A DNA stretch of 64,000 bases from NCBI RefSeq assembly GCF_000149955.1, contig NC_030991.1, positions 4,060,407-4,124,406 on the forward strand. Reading direction: 5' to 3'. A program made the translations under genes and the position numbers. The notes beneath the pieces are model-generated. The model saw only the letters and a list, made by a program, of their open reading frames with translations. It did no database searches and was not told the DNA's origin. This document shows positions 10,936 to 22,150 of this stretch, one piece after another (within the stretch, counting starts at the first letter, position 1; the number at the start of each line of letters is the position of its first letter). The DNA comes from Fusarium oxysporum f. sp. lycopersici 4287. Lineage: Eukaryota > Ascomycota > Sordariomycetes > Hypocreales > Nectriaceae.

Positions 10936-13654
10936 TATAAAGAATTTAGTTTATATCTGTAGGCCTTTTAAATATCATTATGTTTAAGTTATTTTAAACC
11001 TCTAAGACTAATTGTTATTTAGCTAAATCAAAATGGCCTGTAACAAATAAAACGACGAAACGTGAGGTTGAAGAGATAGTTTAATGAAGGAGGGGCTCTC
11101 GCTGTGCATGGAACCATGCATGTAACTGCCAATAAGGGTAAACTTTAGGCTGCTCACACAGATGATAGGGACTTTCCTATGCGAATAATAGTTTATATAT
11201 TTATGATCGAGAAGTCTGATCTTTTTCCTCTTTTCTTGCCACTACGACAGTTATTTAGCTCTATTATCGAGGTTGACTGCAAACTTCTTCATCTCGAAGT
11301 CAGAGCCAAGCGAATAGCGAAGTTTTCTAAAGCCTCTCATAGAAGGAGGAGGCAGGGGAGAGAAGTGGGGACGTGTTAGCTCTCGGCCACGCCAGGTTTG
11401 TCCTAGTCACACCTAGTGTTGGGCTTCATAGCTTCAGCTGATAATTAATTTCCAGTCATAGGTACATTCAGAGTGAAAATATCTGTACTAACAAAGTGAC
11501 CCAGAAAACTGATCTGATAGGCATGGAGGCTATTGACATCAGACGAATACCCGTAGAGGGGAAACAACTTGTTACTAATAACAGTAAGATTGAAATAGTT
11601 ATTTCCATTTAAAAAATAATCCGGCACGGCTTGCTTATAATAAAGGTCATATAGTCGCCAAGGAATCCATTAATTAGTCATTTTGGTCACTGAAAGAGGC
11701 TGGGTATTACAGATTTTGCGTCCATGGTTTGGCCATGCCGGCTTTTACCATCATATGGGCGGTATAATGCAACACCCTTTTTCAAATCAAATACCTTGGA
11801 GGATGTTCTTGAGTCGTTCGTCAGATTCTCCTTTGTCAATCTGTTTTATCTTTTTGAGATTTTGGTTCAGTTGTTTAAACTATTTTTTGTAACTAGCTAT
11901 CATTCGTCTGATATGCTTGACTCTGCCTTTGTCATATTTGTGTCGGGTTCCTTTGGAAAGGGCGGTGTTCGGCCGCGCATGTCTTTGCCTTCCTCGGTCG
12001 AAGTTTGAGATCTCGTGTCGTCGTGTTCAGAATCATTTAATTCATCGTCTGAGTGATGATCCTTGCGGATCGTCTGGCCAGTTTCCCAGTCGATTTGAGG
12101 GTTGTAGCGTCTTAACCATAGGTACCGATGTAACCACGCTAATGTGAAGTCACTCCACTAATCCGTGAACTTGGTGAACCATTATATGAATATCATGTAA
12201 AACGGTGGATCATGCTAGGGTAAGGTCGGGGTCGTACGCCACCCTACTCGATTTTCGAAGAGGAACTTTGGCTAGGGTCACGCCAGAAGGGGGTTGAACG
12301 CCCTATGAAGCGGTAGAGACCAGTTTGACCGGTAGATACCTAGAAACGTGCCATAATTATATGGTTGTTAGCGTCGTCTTCGGGCAGATATCGATGATAA
12401 ACGGCTTTCACTTTTAAGGGAATGGATTTATCCTCCTTGATTTAATCGTGAATACACCCCACTCAGTAGTGTTGTCAATACGCTGGCGAACTTAGCCTAT
12501 GAGTCCCTTCCCTACTATGAGCTCACAGATGAGTTCACACATGAAATTCATAGTATTGCATGAATCAGTTCGGCGTAGTGACACTTATCCCTATCAAGAG
12601 ATAAAACCCCAGTCAAACTACAGTGCTGCTCTCTTAGCCTAACTTTAATTTTAGGAACGGGTCGACAGCTCTGCTAGGCAAATTTAAACATCAACATGAA
12701 CCCCATCGTGTGCGATTGAAATTCTTAGTTGGGTGCTGCCTAATTCTTTTGACTTTACCTCCTTTCTTAACACATAATTCTACCAGCTTGTCAGAGTAAG
12801 CTAAGTATCTATAACCTATTTGTCTACATTATCATATCCTTATCATTAATACACATGATTGAACGCCGTAGCTAGCTCTGAAAGGGCGATTCTGACAGAA
12901 CTGCTTGTCGAAGCGATTGTTTGTCCAATATCGCCAGTGAGTCCTCCCACTGTCCGCTTCTCTGTGACTGACGTGGGTTTGGAGCGGACAATGAGACTTG
13001 GATATTGCGGAAGATCTATCCTGTCTTACCGAGTGACCGTGAATGAATTACTTCAACATTCGAGAGTCTCTGCAGTGAATCTATAGGCTTCATCTAGCGA
13101 TAGATGAGATGAGTAATGTGGAAAGAATGCCTCACATTTCGTTTCCAACAAGAGTTATAGCCACTTTTGGTCGTCGCTCAACGCTTACATTCTTGGGTAC
13201 ATTTGGGGAGGCCGTTTTCGCCACCTTTTGGCTTACGACCCCTTCCAACGCTAAAAGGCGGGAAGAGTTCATCGGGCGCTTCCCATGCTTTCCTGACACC
13301 GCCAAACAATGAAGCTCAGTTAGCAATAGTGACGGCCGTGACTCATCGCCGGCTGTGTGTTGGGCCTGATGCTGACATTGAGGTTCCATTGTTTATGCAA
13401 AATTAATATTGTTTTTGGTTAGATGGAAGGGAGACTGATCGTTTCGTTCAGGTGGCGGAGACGGCCTCAGTAAACTACAATGTAACGAAGATATGCTTCC
13501 AAGATGATTATAAGTATTGACCTGACTTCCCTGGCGGATACCTGAAGGACAGATGCTCAGTATAGTCAGGTCCTCAGTACATTGTCCTAGAATTAAGTGT
13601 GCATTGTCTATGGAGCAGCTGCAAAGACTTGTGTGACCTTGAAAATTCTTTTAA
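10936..13654. other. Intergenic, no supported gene
   Basis: Only short open frames with no family resemblance are present. A stretch at about 12140-12860 looks non-random and LTR-like (it begins TGTGAAG and ends AATACACA), but I found no partner copy and no target duplication. AT-rich sequence follows the BRCT gene to ~11050. Confidence 0.45.
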
Positions 13655-13925
13655 ATACTATAACCCTGTGATCACGTCAGAGATAGCTTCTAGATCCTAT
13701 TTTTACCAGGTTGATTCGCCATGACAGAGTTTTCGCGTGCAACGGCTTCAAGGCAGTGGCAGGATCCTCTCATCCGCGCCATCACCGATCCGGCAGGCCC
13801 TAGTTTAGCAGATTCCAAATGTTAGCGATTGATGTACATTTTGCGCTCCTGTTGAAGAACTTGTGATGATGAAGCCGATACAGAAGCATTTGCCCTATTC
13901 ACAAGTCCTGTGAAGTCGGTGCTCG
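13655..13925 (+). repeat. Diverged repeat, copy 2 (partner at ~6060-6385)
   Basis: This is colinear with 6060-6385 over three short blocks, as described there. Here an ATG near 13721 opens a short peptide containing RATASRQWQDPLIRAITDP, ending after about 34 codons. It could be a relic first exon. Identity is moderate and the call rests on my own alignment by eye. Confidence 0.45.
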
Positions 13926-15749
13926 CTTAACCCTCGCTCCAATCAATCAGTTCAACGCTAAAGATTCACACGTACCTTCCTCTTAGAGTAACCATAGCGA
14001 TCGCGCAATTGGAGGAAGTCGGAAGCCAATTACTCTACCAGTTGCAAGACTGCAAAACAATAATTACAGTGTGCTATAGCATAAGGTCTAATTTGACCAT
14101 ATGAGAGGCTGATACTTACTTCGAGGGTACTCTGAGACGATACAGACTACATATAACGGAATGGAAAAAGAAGAGAGAAGAGAAAATTAAAGAAATTGTC
14201 AACTTGAATATGGCTATTACGAAGCAAATTATAATCTGCTACATACTGCGAGCGTCTCGATGATCTTAACTTAAAGGTTTCAGCCAGGCCAGGAGCTGAC
14301 CAGTGGCAAATGTGTTGATTGGACCTTCAATAGCTGGCCGACTACAGGCCGGGGGCCTTACAGAGTAGATATCTGTGTTGTCACGGTCTACTCGCATATA
14401 AATTCCCCCGTCGCATATGTCTGTATAAAGGCAAACGAACGAGGGAAGTTGGAGCAAATGAACAACAGGCTTTCAACTAATAATATTGTCCATCCTGTAG
14501 GACCTCGGCATGACTATCATCTAGGCTTTGCTTCAACCAGTAGGACTCCATGCTGTTCATACCTGTCGTGTGTAATTTTAGAGAAGTAATCTTTGGCTTC
14601 CTTCCTGGCAAGGCGAACAGCTTCCTTGCGCAGATCTCGACTCGCCTGACTCTTGCGCTTGATATTGTGTGGCTGAGGCGAGGGTCTCGCCGCTCGTGTA
14701 GAGCGACGGGAATTAGCCCTTGGTGAATATGATAAGAGCTTTGCTGAGTGACCACGTGTGATAATTGCCATGTTGAATGAGGGCTCTTCACCTGTGAATT
14801 TCACACCTAAAGACGACACGTCGCGTGAGAAAATTCGCTGAGCACACTTCGTCAGGTACTGACATCTGAGTTGCTCCCACTCGATTGGGAGAAATATCTT
14901 CTATACGTCTGAAGAAGGAATACAAGAATTCGGCAAGAAATGGAAAGGGGCTATTCGCGTTCGATAGTCAAGGGGATTGGTGGTTGAGCTGTTGTTAGCA
15001 TTACCTGAAGAGGAAACGCTAGAGGTGGAAGATCCGAGGCAAAACATAAAGCCATAGAATAAAGGAAGAATACCTACAAGTGGAGTATCTTATTAAATAC
15101 ATGAAATGCCTGCTCTTGAACAAATTTGATATAAGAAGTAGTCTTGTATCAACTCTACTACCTGTCACCCGCCGATGGGCCCAGAGGTAAGCACTAGGAA
15201 CAGGTTTCACACGCTAGTAGTTGGATTCACATATATGCCCCTGTTCGTACCCAAGCGAGACCTGGAGCAAAGAATACATTGCTGTGATCAAAACGATTAC
15301 TTTTGACATAGTAGGTGCTTCCTTCATTACAATAATTCGCACTATCCAAGGTCCCAATCGTAACTTGTCAGCATTACAGCCATTTCAACGGTCGTTTTGG
15401 CACAAGACGCATGTCGAATCAGTGGTGCCATTAACTCAGCGACTTCTCAGGACTCACTGAGATTGGCGGGTAACGTATCAAGTTCTATGTATTATAATAG
15501 GAGCGGCGAGGCTCTCTCTCGCTATGGCTTCAATCTGTGCATTAATCACGAGTATATCTCGCATAATGATAGAGACCTACTCAATCTCGGCTTGCCCACT
15601 GAGCGAGCACATCAGATTACCGAATTTCTTTTTCTACTTTTGACACCAAAAGCATGCGCCCTATTGCCGTCTCAGGATATGAAATAATCGCAGAAAACAC
15701 TCTTAAAGCCTATAAACAAGAATGCCCTAACCATGGTCCAACCTGTTAA
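13926..15749. other. Intergenic; one weak minus-strand open frame
   Basis: A basic, 100-codon minus-strand frame at 14517-14819, containing SRDLRKEAVRLARKEAKDY, is the only stretch with protein-like composition. It has no recognisable domain, so I do not call it a gene. The rest shows nothing. Confidence 0.4.
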
Positions 15750-16027
15750 TGCGCGTGCAGAGTCAATTTGATACGAACACTCTGTATAGCTGCGACTACC
15801 GAGCAATTCAGTATTAGTAGAGCGCTTTTGCAAAACAGGGTTGACGTTGATATGCGCCACAGACGCTTCCTGCGCGCTATAGAGATTGCAGCAAAAAGTG
15901 GCGACTCAGATATTATCGAGCTTTTCTGGAAGCGAATTTGAATGCTAATGCCACAAAGACAGGTCTCCAGAGCGCTCTCCAGTTGACATCTTTTCACGGC
16001 CATACAGCTATGTACCTTATAGACTAA
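15750..16027 (+). pseudogene. Ankyrin-repeat relic
   Basis: The + strand reads as ankyrin repeats: LCIAATTEQFSISRALLQNR, then IEIAAKSGDSDIIEL, then after a one-base frame change near 15926, LEANLNANATKTGLQSALQL followed by HGHTAMYLID and a stop. The alternation of helix-turn-helix with an AAKSGDSDIIELL-type core is typical of fungal NACHT/ankyrin proteins. The frameshift and the lack of any start, or of a continuing open frame on either side, show that it is a fragment. The parent gene is not in the window. Confidence 0.6.
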
Positions 16028-17163
16028 CCTGAATCAGTGTACGATTCCCGATATAGATCTTGAATATCGGCAGACATAATCTAGTTACGCGAAAACGTTT
16101 CGCGGTCTGGCCGCCATGATAGTGGGGGCACAAAGGCTCAGGAGCAAAGCGAAACGCATAGTTATTGTGACAGATGGAAAGGCTCAGAGACTTTGAATGA
16201 AAGGATTGCCAAACCGGCTGAAAGAGGGTAAGGTCGTACACAGTAATATTGTTGTCTCAGCTCAATGCCACAACTTCATTGAAAGTTCCAATAGCGGCCG
16301 TATTCCTGTTCAATTCTCTCTTACTGGCTATTTCGGGATCGGCAATAGTGGTAGGTCTAGTATTGCATTTGGACATGAACATCTGCGGTATTGAAAAGAA
16401 TACTCGGTCACTGTTGTCGTAATCCAGTCTAGTCTGTTGTACTCTTTCTCCGCTCTGTCCCTAATTGTCACCAAGATAGACATATACCTCATCGAACTTG
16501 ATAGTGAAGATCAGAGCCGGATCTGTGAGGAACGACGCTATGACGGCGAAATCACGGCTAGCCAAGCGAGGCTGAAAGAAAAATGAGCCATTCCACTCTC
16601 GCAAGGCGAATGAAATGAGAAAAGAAATCGTGATTGGCGTCAGGTAAAGGGGCTGAGCTGGGTAATACCTATTGTATCGGTAGGCTTTGTTCTGATCTTT
16701 TTAAGCGGCCAGGTGGATGACAGTAAAATCGGCGACCAGACGACTCCTTGAGATCGTAACGGCTACATCCATGGGAGACAGTCAGCCTTTGAAGATCTTT
16801 GCTATGAACCGCAGGACCCTAGCTTGACCAGGTTATTTTAAGGGCGACTTTCTATGGTTTTCCATATTAACCAGGAATATGTAAATTAAAAATACTCCGT
16901 TGTATGTCGTAATTGGGAATTCGCTCTACTAATAAAGTGCGGGACCCCGGCTGGGCAGTGACGACAATTGAAGTCGAAAACAACTCCTTTGCCAAGCCGA
17001 AGCGCGATTCGATATAGACCACATTGACGACAACCTTCTTGTATTCCATAAAGAACACTGCTTTTCATTTCATACTCTTTTTTCACTCGATTCATAGCTA
17101 CCAGGGGTACCACCACGTATAATAATACCCTCTACTCACCGCGTGACTATATCATCACCTGAA
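16028..17163. other. Intergenic, nothing recognised
   Basis: No reading frame with domain-like features was found on either strand. The last few hundred bases are probably the promoter of the J-domain gene. Confidence 0.45.
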
Positions 17164-18516
17164 ATGAACATATGCCGGGAGTCACAGGACCTCTATGCAG
17201 ACTTACAGCTGCCACCGACAGCAGATACAGAGAGTATCAAAAAGAATTTCAGAGACCTTGGTACAACGGCGTGGTTTCATTTCGCTCCACAATCGCTTAC
17301 CTGAAATACAGCTTTACGCGTTCATCCAGATCATAACTCAAAAGACGAAAAGGCCAATGAAAAGTTTTGCGCAATCAAAAAGGCATACGATATCCTTTCT
17401 GATCCTGGCAAAAAGGCTGAATATGACGCATCGCGACGCCATAGGAGATATCAAGGTCCTTCATGTCATGAGGATAATCCGTGGTCGAAAGTGACTCCTC
17501 AGCAACCCAATCAAGCAAAAGCTCGACCTACACCATGGCGCGCACAAGACCAACGATTTTCCGCGGGTGTTCCCAACTCAAAGCAGTATACCAAATCCAA
17601 AGCTGAAGCTGCTCAACCACGCAATGGTGCATCGGCCACAACGACGGGGGGGAAGCGCCGTACCCCTCACCCTCCTCCACCACCTACAGCGTCTGCTAGA
17701 CACCGTAAGGAAGCCTCTTTTGGCTCGAGAAGGAATGGCTTCCATCCTTGGGCGACTCAGAAGGATGAAGCACCCGCAACAAGCAGCAATTATAGCTCGA
17801 GGCCCCGACCCGTTCCCCAGGGGCCAACCTCGACTGCGACGACTGATCCACCTGTTACCGAGAGTCCCCAGGCCATGAACAAAGATAACACTCCTACTCC
17901 GACTTCAACGCCGCCACCTCGGCCACGTGAGTTTCCGTGCCCGCAGCCGGCACAGACTACGGCTTCTCCTCATCCTGTTGAGCCTCCGAAACGATCTGAA
18001 CAACCCGCAGAATCAAAACAGTCTACCGGCACGATACCTATGCCACCTGCCCCTCAAGATACCAATGATGAGTCCACCAGGGCTGAGTTGCAGTCAGACA
18101 ACGTAGAAACTCCCAATACTAATCAAAATAGACCAGTCAATCCGAAAACACCTTTCGACTCGGATAAAGAGGGGTCTGGGGGTGGTAGGGAGTTTCCAAC
18201 ACCACCTACCGCTCCTCAAATTCCCGCCTCCATCGATGGGGTACAGCCAAGCGAGATTGATAAGGACACTTATTTAGAAGATTTTAAAACCTACTTGAAG
18301 GAATGGAACTTGTTCAAAAACCAAATTATCGGCCATTTTCTTGCGCGGAAAGGAACTATTACCAACCTACAAAATTCAGGGAGTGGCGATATACAACAAT
18401 ACTCCGACTGGCTTGTACAGGATGCTGAAATACGTGGTCTATTCATAGCAGCAGTCGAAGAGCACGAAATACAGTTCAGACAGTTCAGACAGTTCATGAT
18501 TTTGTTTCAAATGTAG
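17164..18516 (+). CDS. J-domain (DnaJ/Hsp40) protein, 433 aa
   Basis: Exons are 17164..17260 and 17312..18516. The 51-bp intron (GTACAA donor, ACAG acceptor) removes two in-frame stops and restores a complete J domain of about 65 residues. The HPD motif is at residues 37-39 (LRVHPDHNSKDEKANEKF), followed by KKAYDILSDPGKKAEYD. The HPD loop stimulates Hsp70 ATPase, so a co-chaperone role is established for the family. Residues ~80-330 are a Pro/Thr/Ser-rich disordered linker. The C-terminal ~90 residues (YLEDFKTYLKEWNLFKNQI…) form a predicted helical region seen in fungus-specific J proteins. No zinc-finger or type-I C-terminal domain is present, so it is class C. It ends with a small Gln-Phe-Arg tandem repeat (18477-18494). 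The ATG at 17164 is the nearest in-frame start. Confidence 0.78.
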
Positions 18517-19779
18517 AAATTCATTTTGTGTATGCTCTCTCATCCTCAAACACTGGACATCGAGACAAATAAGTGCTGATTGCCAGAAACGGAGATTCCA
18601 GGTAAGCGCCAACTACTACTATGATAGGCGATCTTGGGTTTGGAGGGTAGAAGGTACCATGTGAAGATATGTCGCGTGGTACGAGCAATTGATTCCACTA
18701 CCGTGACTTTCATCACTATTTGTACTAGGGCGATTTTTATCACCGCCATTTCTCTACTACTGAGATTGGAGGCTTATTGGCTTTGGCAGTTGAGTCTTTA
18801 GAGATAATTTGATGGTTTTTGTAGAATAATACCGCCATTATGGAGATCAACCAGGCATTATGCTTTTAAGTTAATGACCTATTCTATTTGTCCTTATATG
18901 AAGGAGATCATGTAAGCCTTTATTACAAATAGAGAACAGATATTTGCACCACTCAGCATTGTGATTAGAGTCGCTGCATATGCCTATCTTCAATTAAATT
19001 GAGTTTCATGCTGCGCAATAGTTCTCTGATTTTTGATCTGTGTCTCTGCTAATAGCTATGTGCCTCTGCCAATTACAATCCAACTACAGCAGGGTATGAA
19101 GTGTCATTTCAAAGACAGTCTATTATCTTGTTCCTTCTAGTCATTGTTCCCACTTTGCTTGTTCTTCTTTCCCAAGCGGTAGTCAACTAGCCCCAGGTTA
19201 GCCAGATAGCGGACGAGCCAGAGAAGATGCCACAATGTCACGCAATGTTAATCCTTGAATTCAAGACCTAAGTACATAGTTGGGTTAATCCAGATTTACA
19301 GTTTCTGAATGATACTGTAAATATTTACTATTTACGGATTTGGTTTGCAGTATGATCTACATATTATGTAAGTAAAATCATGAAAAAGAAAAAAAAAGCC
19401 TTGGAGTAAGTAGGTGTTGTACTAGCTATGAATATACAAATATATTGAGAGATTGAATAGGAGCTGGTAGGAGTATAATTATATATAAGGTAGCAATATA
19501 GATAGCCTAGCTATCCTGTCTATTGTTGTTGACTCTGCGAATTTCGCTGCAAGTTCTAGCCGCTTTAGACAGCATTAGTGTGCCATAGGTTTAAGCACTC
19601 ATTCTGAGAACCTCGACTATCGTTAGCTCTACCTATCAATTCAGCATCTGCTCAATTAACGGCCTTCGGGCGGCTGGGCTAGGACTTCTACAGCTTCTTC
19701 CGTGTTGAGTGTCCTGAGAAGAACAAGACTCACATTGGAATGGTTCGGAAGTCTTAGGGTCAAAGGGAATACGTCTCAC
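18517..19779. other. Intergenic, nothing recognised
   Basis: AT-rich non-coding sequence with no domain-like frame on either strand. The region leads into the hAT relic. Confidence 0.45.
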
Positions 19780-20245
19780 TATCTTCACTTCTCAACTTGC
19801 TGGAGCAACAGATACACGAGCAATGCCATAACCCATGCACAAAATCGACACCGGCAACTTATCCAGGCTAGTGAGACGTCTCGAAACTTACAGCAATCGA
19901 CGCAGCCGTCCATAGACTCATATATAGCACTCTAGCCATCCGACAGTGCTCTTCGGAATGTCCTTAATGCTCAACGGTATATTCAGGCAATCGTGGGACT
20001 CCTCGCGCGGCGCCGGGTTCCATTTTCTTCAGTTACTTCGTATGTGATGAAGGGTCTTGCCCTGACGTGCAATCTTGCCCTTCACAACTGCCTGATTACG
20101 TCTTGTGATCAAGCTATGAAGGCCATCAATGCCAAATATGTGCTATATGCTTACCAGCTTAAAGATCTCGTTCAGGGTTCTCAATCGACGATCCACATCT
20201 CAACTGGCCTATAGACGTCATCCAGTCACATAACGCTGTAACTAG
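19780..20245 (+). pseudogene. hAT-family transposase N-terminal relic
   Basis: The reading frame at 19985-20214 gives GLLARRRVPFSSVTSYVMKG, and later AKYVLYAYQLKDLVQ and STIHISTGL. It then meets a TAG exactly where hAT proteins have the conserved Trp of the 'IHIS-x-D-x-W-T-S' block; the frame continues TSSSHITL after that stop. Just upstream, CWSNRYTSNAITHAQNRHRQ resembles the end of a BED-type zinc finger. The Trp-to-stop change (TGG to TAG) is a G-to-A transition, as expected from repeat-induced point mutation. No catalytic part or terminal repeats are seen. Confidence 0.5.
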
Positions 20246-20367
20246 CTACTTAGCTGGCTGGCTACAAGCGGCCAATTAGAAGTTGAAGAGGGAAAGTTGT
20301 AGATTAGAGGTGTTCTCTGGGTATTTAGCTGCAAGCATTCGGGGCGCCAGCAAGTCAGAGGTAAACT

Positions 20368-20408
20368 AATTCTTTTTTTTTTCTTTTCAGAAAGAAAAAA
20401 AGAAAAAG
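20368..20408. repeat. Poly-T / poly-A inverted pair
   Basis: A run of T with one C is followed within a few bases by a near-mirror run of A interrupted by G, so the stretch can fold back on itself. It may be the tail of an old retroposed sequence or simply low complexity; no element could be assigned. Confidence 0.6.
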
Positions 20409-20863
20409 GGAAGCCGGGTGGTTCGCTGCAGAGAAAAACATATATGAATTGCTTGTAGCTTTAGCTATGCCGGAGTCTTTCTGGCTGTCTAGCGTGTTAG
20501 AAAGGAGTGAGCCACGTGAAGTCGTTAAAGTTACTGACAACCCCAAGTACACCTATATAATCTCCCCATGTCTCTGCTAGGTTAGTATTTGCCACTTTAG
20601 ACGATAGACTCAATGTGTTTACTACAATATACCTCAAGGCCTTGGAGATATAATACTTTATTAAATATATAAGATATTCTATCTTATAAATACCATGCAG
20701 CCTCTGCCCTAGAGATCAAAGGCCTAACAAGTACTTATTGTAAGAGATGTCCTTCTTTGAAAGCATTTCTTTAAACTCCTGGAACCGCAAGGACCCCAAG
20801 ATCCTCAAGCGTATCTACTGGATTTTGCTATCTAAGCGTCATGATGAGATACATTCCATACAT

Positions 20864-21515
20864 TCATTGTGCTGCCTTGACAGCACCCTCCTTCTCTCTC
20901 AGAGCATCCGCCCTTTCAGTATCAAGCTGTCCGACTCTCTCAGTAACAACCGCAATCCCATAATCGGTCTCGTATAGTCTAGCGATGTTCTTCTCGAGCT
21001 GGCTTTTGACGATGCCGTATACCTCCTGGTGCTCGCGAATAGTCTGTTTCCGCTTGTTGATCAGGCTGCGGATCTCAGCATCCTCAGGGTCCTTTTGGTG
21101 AGCTTCCTCGAGACGTCTGAGCGTCGTGTTCTCGTTGGCTATGGATTTCTCAACGTCTTTGAGAGCGCCCTGGACTCTCTTTTGGAAATTTGTGTAGTGA
21201 TTCTTTTTACGGACAAGGCTGCACTGAACGTCAGAGAGCCTGCGATGCTCGTCGTCGATGTCGGGCCAACAGTTCTTCAAACCTCTGCGCGAATGGCTTT
21301 ATGGTATTGGAAGCATTTTTCAACCTTTCTTCGATCTCGTCTCCAGAGGGCTGCAGATGGTTAGGTTCATTGTAGGAAAAGTTAGAAGGGAAGGTTCTCA
21401 CCAAGCCTCCGTCCCAATTGATTGCTCCAGGCACTTGAGACAGTTGTGGTAGAGCATTGGATGTTCTTTGCCTCTTTGCTCCAGATGGTGAGGTGGTCGT
21501 TGGGGTGTTATTCAC
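20864..21515 (-). pseudogene. Coiled-coil protein gene, probably frameshifted
   Basis: Two minus-strand frames abut. The upstream one (to 21231) contains SGAKRQRTSNALPQLSQV and ends FEELLARHRRR. The downstream one (21280-20864) reads DIDDEHRRLSDVQCSLVRKK and then a long charged helix (LRRLEEAHQKDPEDAEIRSL…). They would read through as one coiled coil if one base were removed in the GGCCCGAC stretch near 21270. A possible 51-bp intron (GTGAGA donor, CTAAC branch site, CAG acceptor) lies in the upstream part. There is no in-frame ATG: the frame stays open upstream past a GTG, so the true first exon is unidentified. It may be an expressed gene with an unseen intron or a recently broken copy. No family is recognised. 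Confidence 0.45.
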
Positions 21516-22150
21516 ATATGCTACTGTATACAGTGAGCGAAAGAGATGATGCAGGAGACAGCACTAGGGAAAGGATATCAAAAGTCCACCTCCACATGCA
21601 ATCAGATAGTGACATGTTCAATGGACCGGTGAGTTGGGAAGCTCGAGTGGCAATTGTTCTGACGATCACTGCAATGATAGACTACGGGACTACCCAAGTC
21701 TAAGTGATGGATAGTAACTGTTAAGAAAACACCTCGGATTTCATAATCATAGCTTACATATGTCTGCAGACAATTTGAGTGATGTTTTAAAAATAAGCTT
21801 TGAAGGTAAAAAGTGGGGTGCCTCGCTCGCTTGTCTGTCTCGCTTGCTTATCGTATACGCTAATGAGAATTTGCGAACTTTATGAACTTATAAAACTTAT
21901 ATTACCTTGAACTTGAGCGTAATTAAAGCTTTTGAAGTTAGCGGGAATTTCACTGTTGATGCTATTGTAGCTGTTGCAAGCGGCTGTGGCTGGCAGAGAG
22001 CTCTGATTGGCCAAGGTACACGTTGGCCTTAGTCACCGCCGCGCTGATAAGATAACGCGCTCCGCCCTCATCATTCAATCCAAACCTAAACACACGATCA
22101 CCATCATCACAGCGCAGCGCATCGCTTTCCCACGCGCGTGCACTCCAAGC

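Noticed and set aside
12020..12760. Suspicion of rRNA-derived sequence (GAAATTCTTAG-type motif)
   Set aside because: The match to 18S rRNA is limited to about ten bases, and the surrounding conserved core is absent.
12143..12853. Possible solo LTR (TGTG…CACA ends)
   Set aside because: No matching second copy, no target duplication, and no adjacent primer site was found; the ends alone are too weak.
14477..14819. Two overlapping minus-strand frames
   Set aside because: Neither shows a recognisable domain, and they overlap in different frames; the composition is only mildly protein-like.
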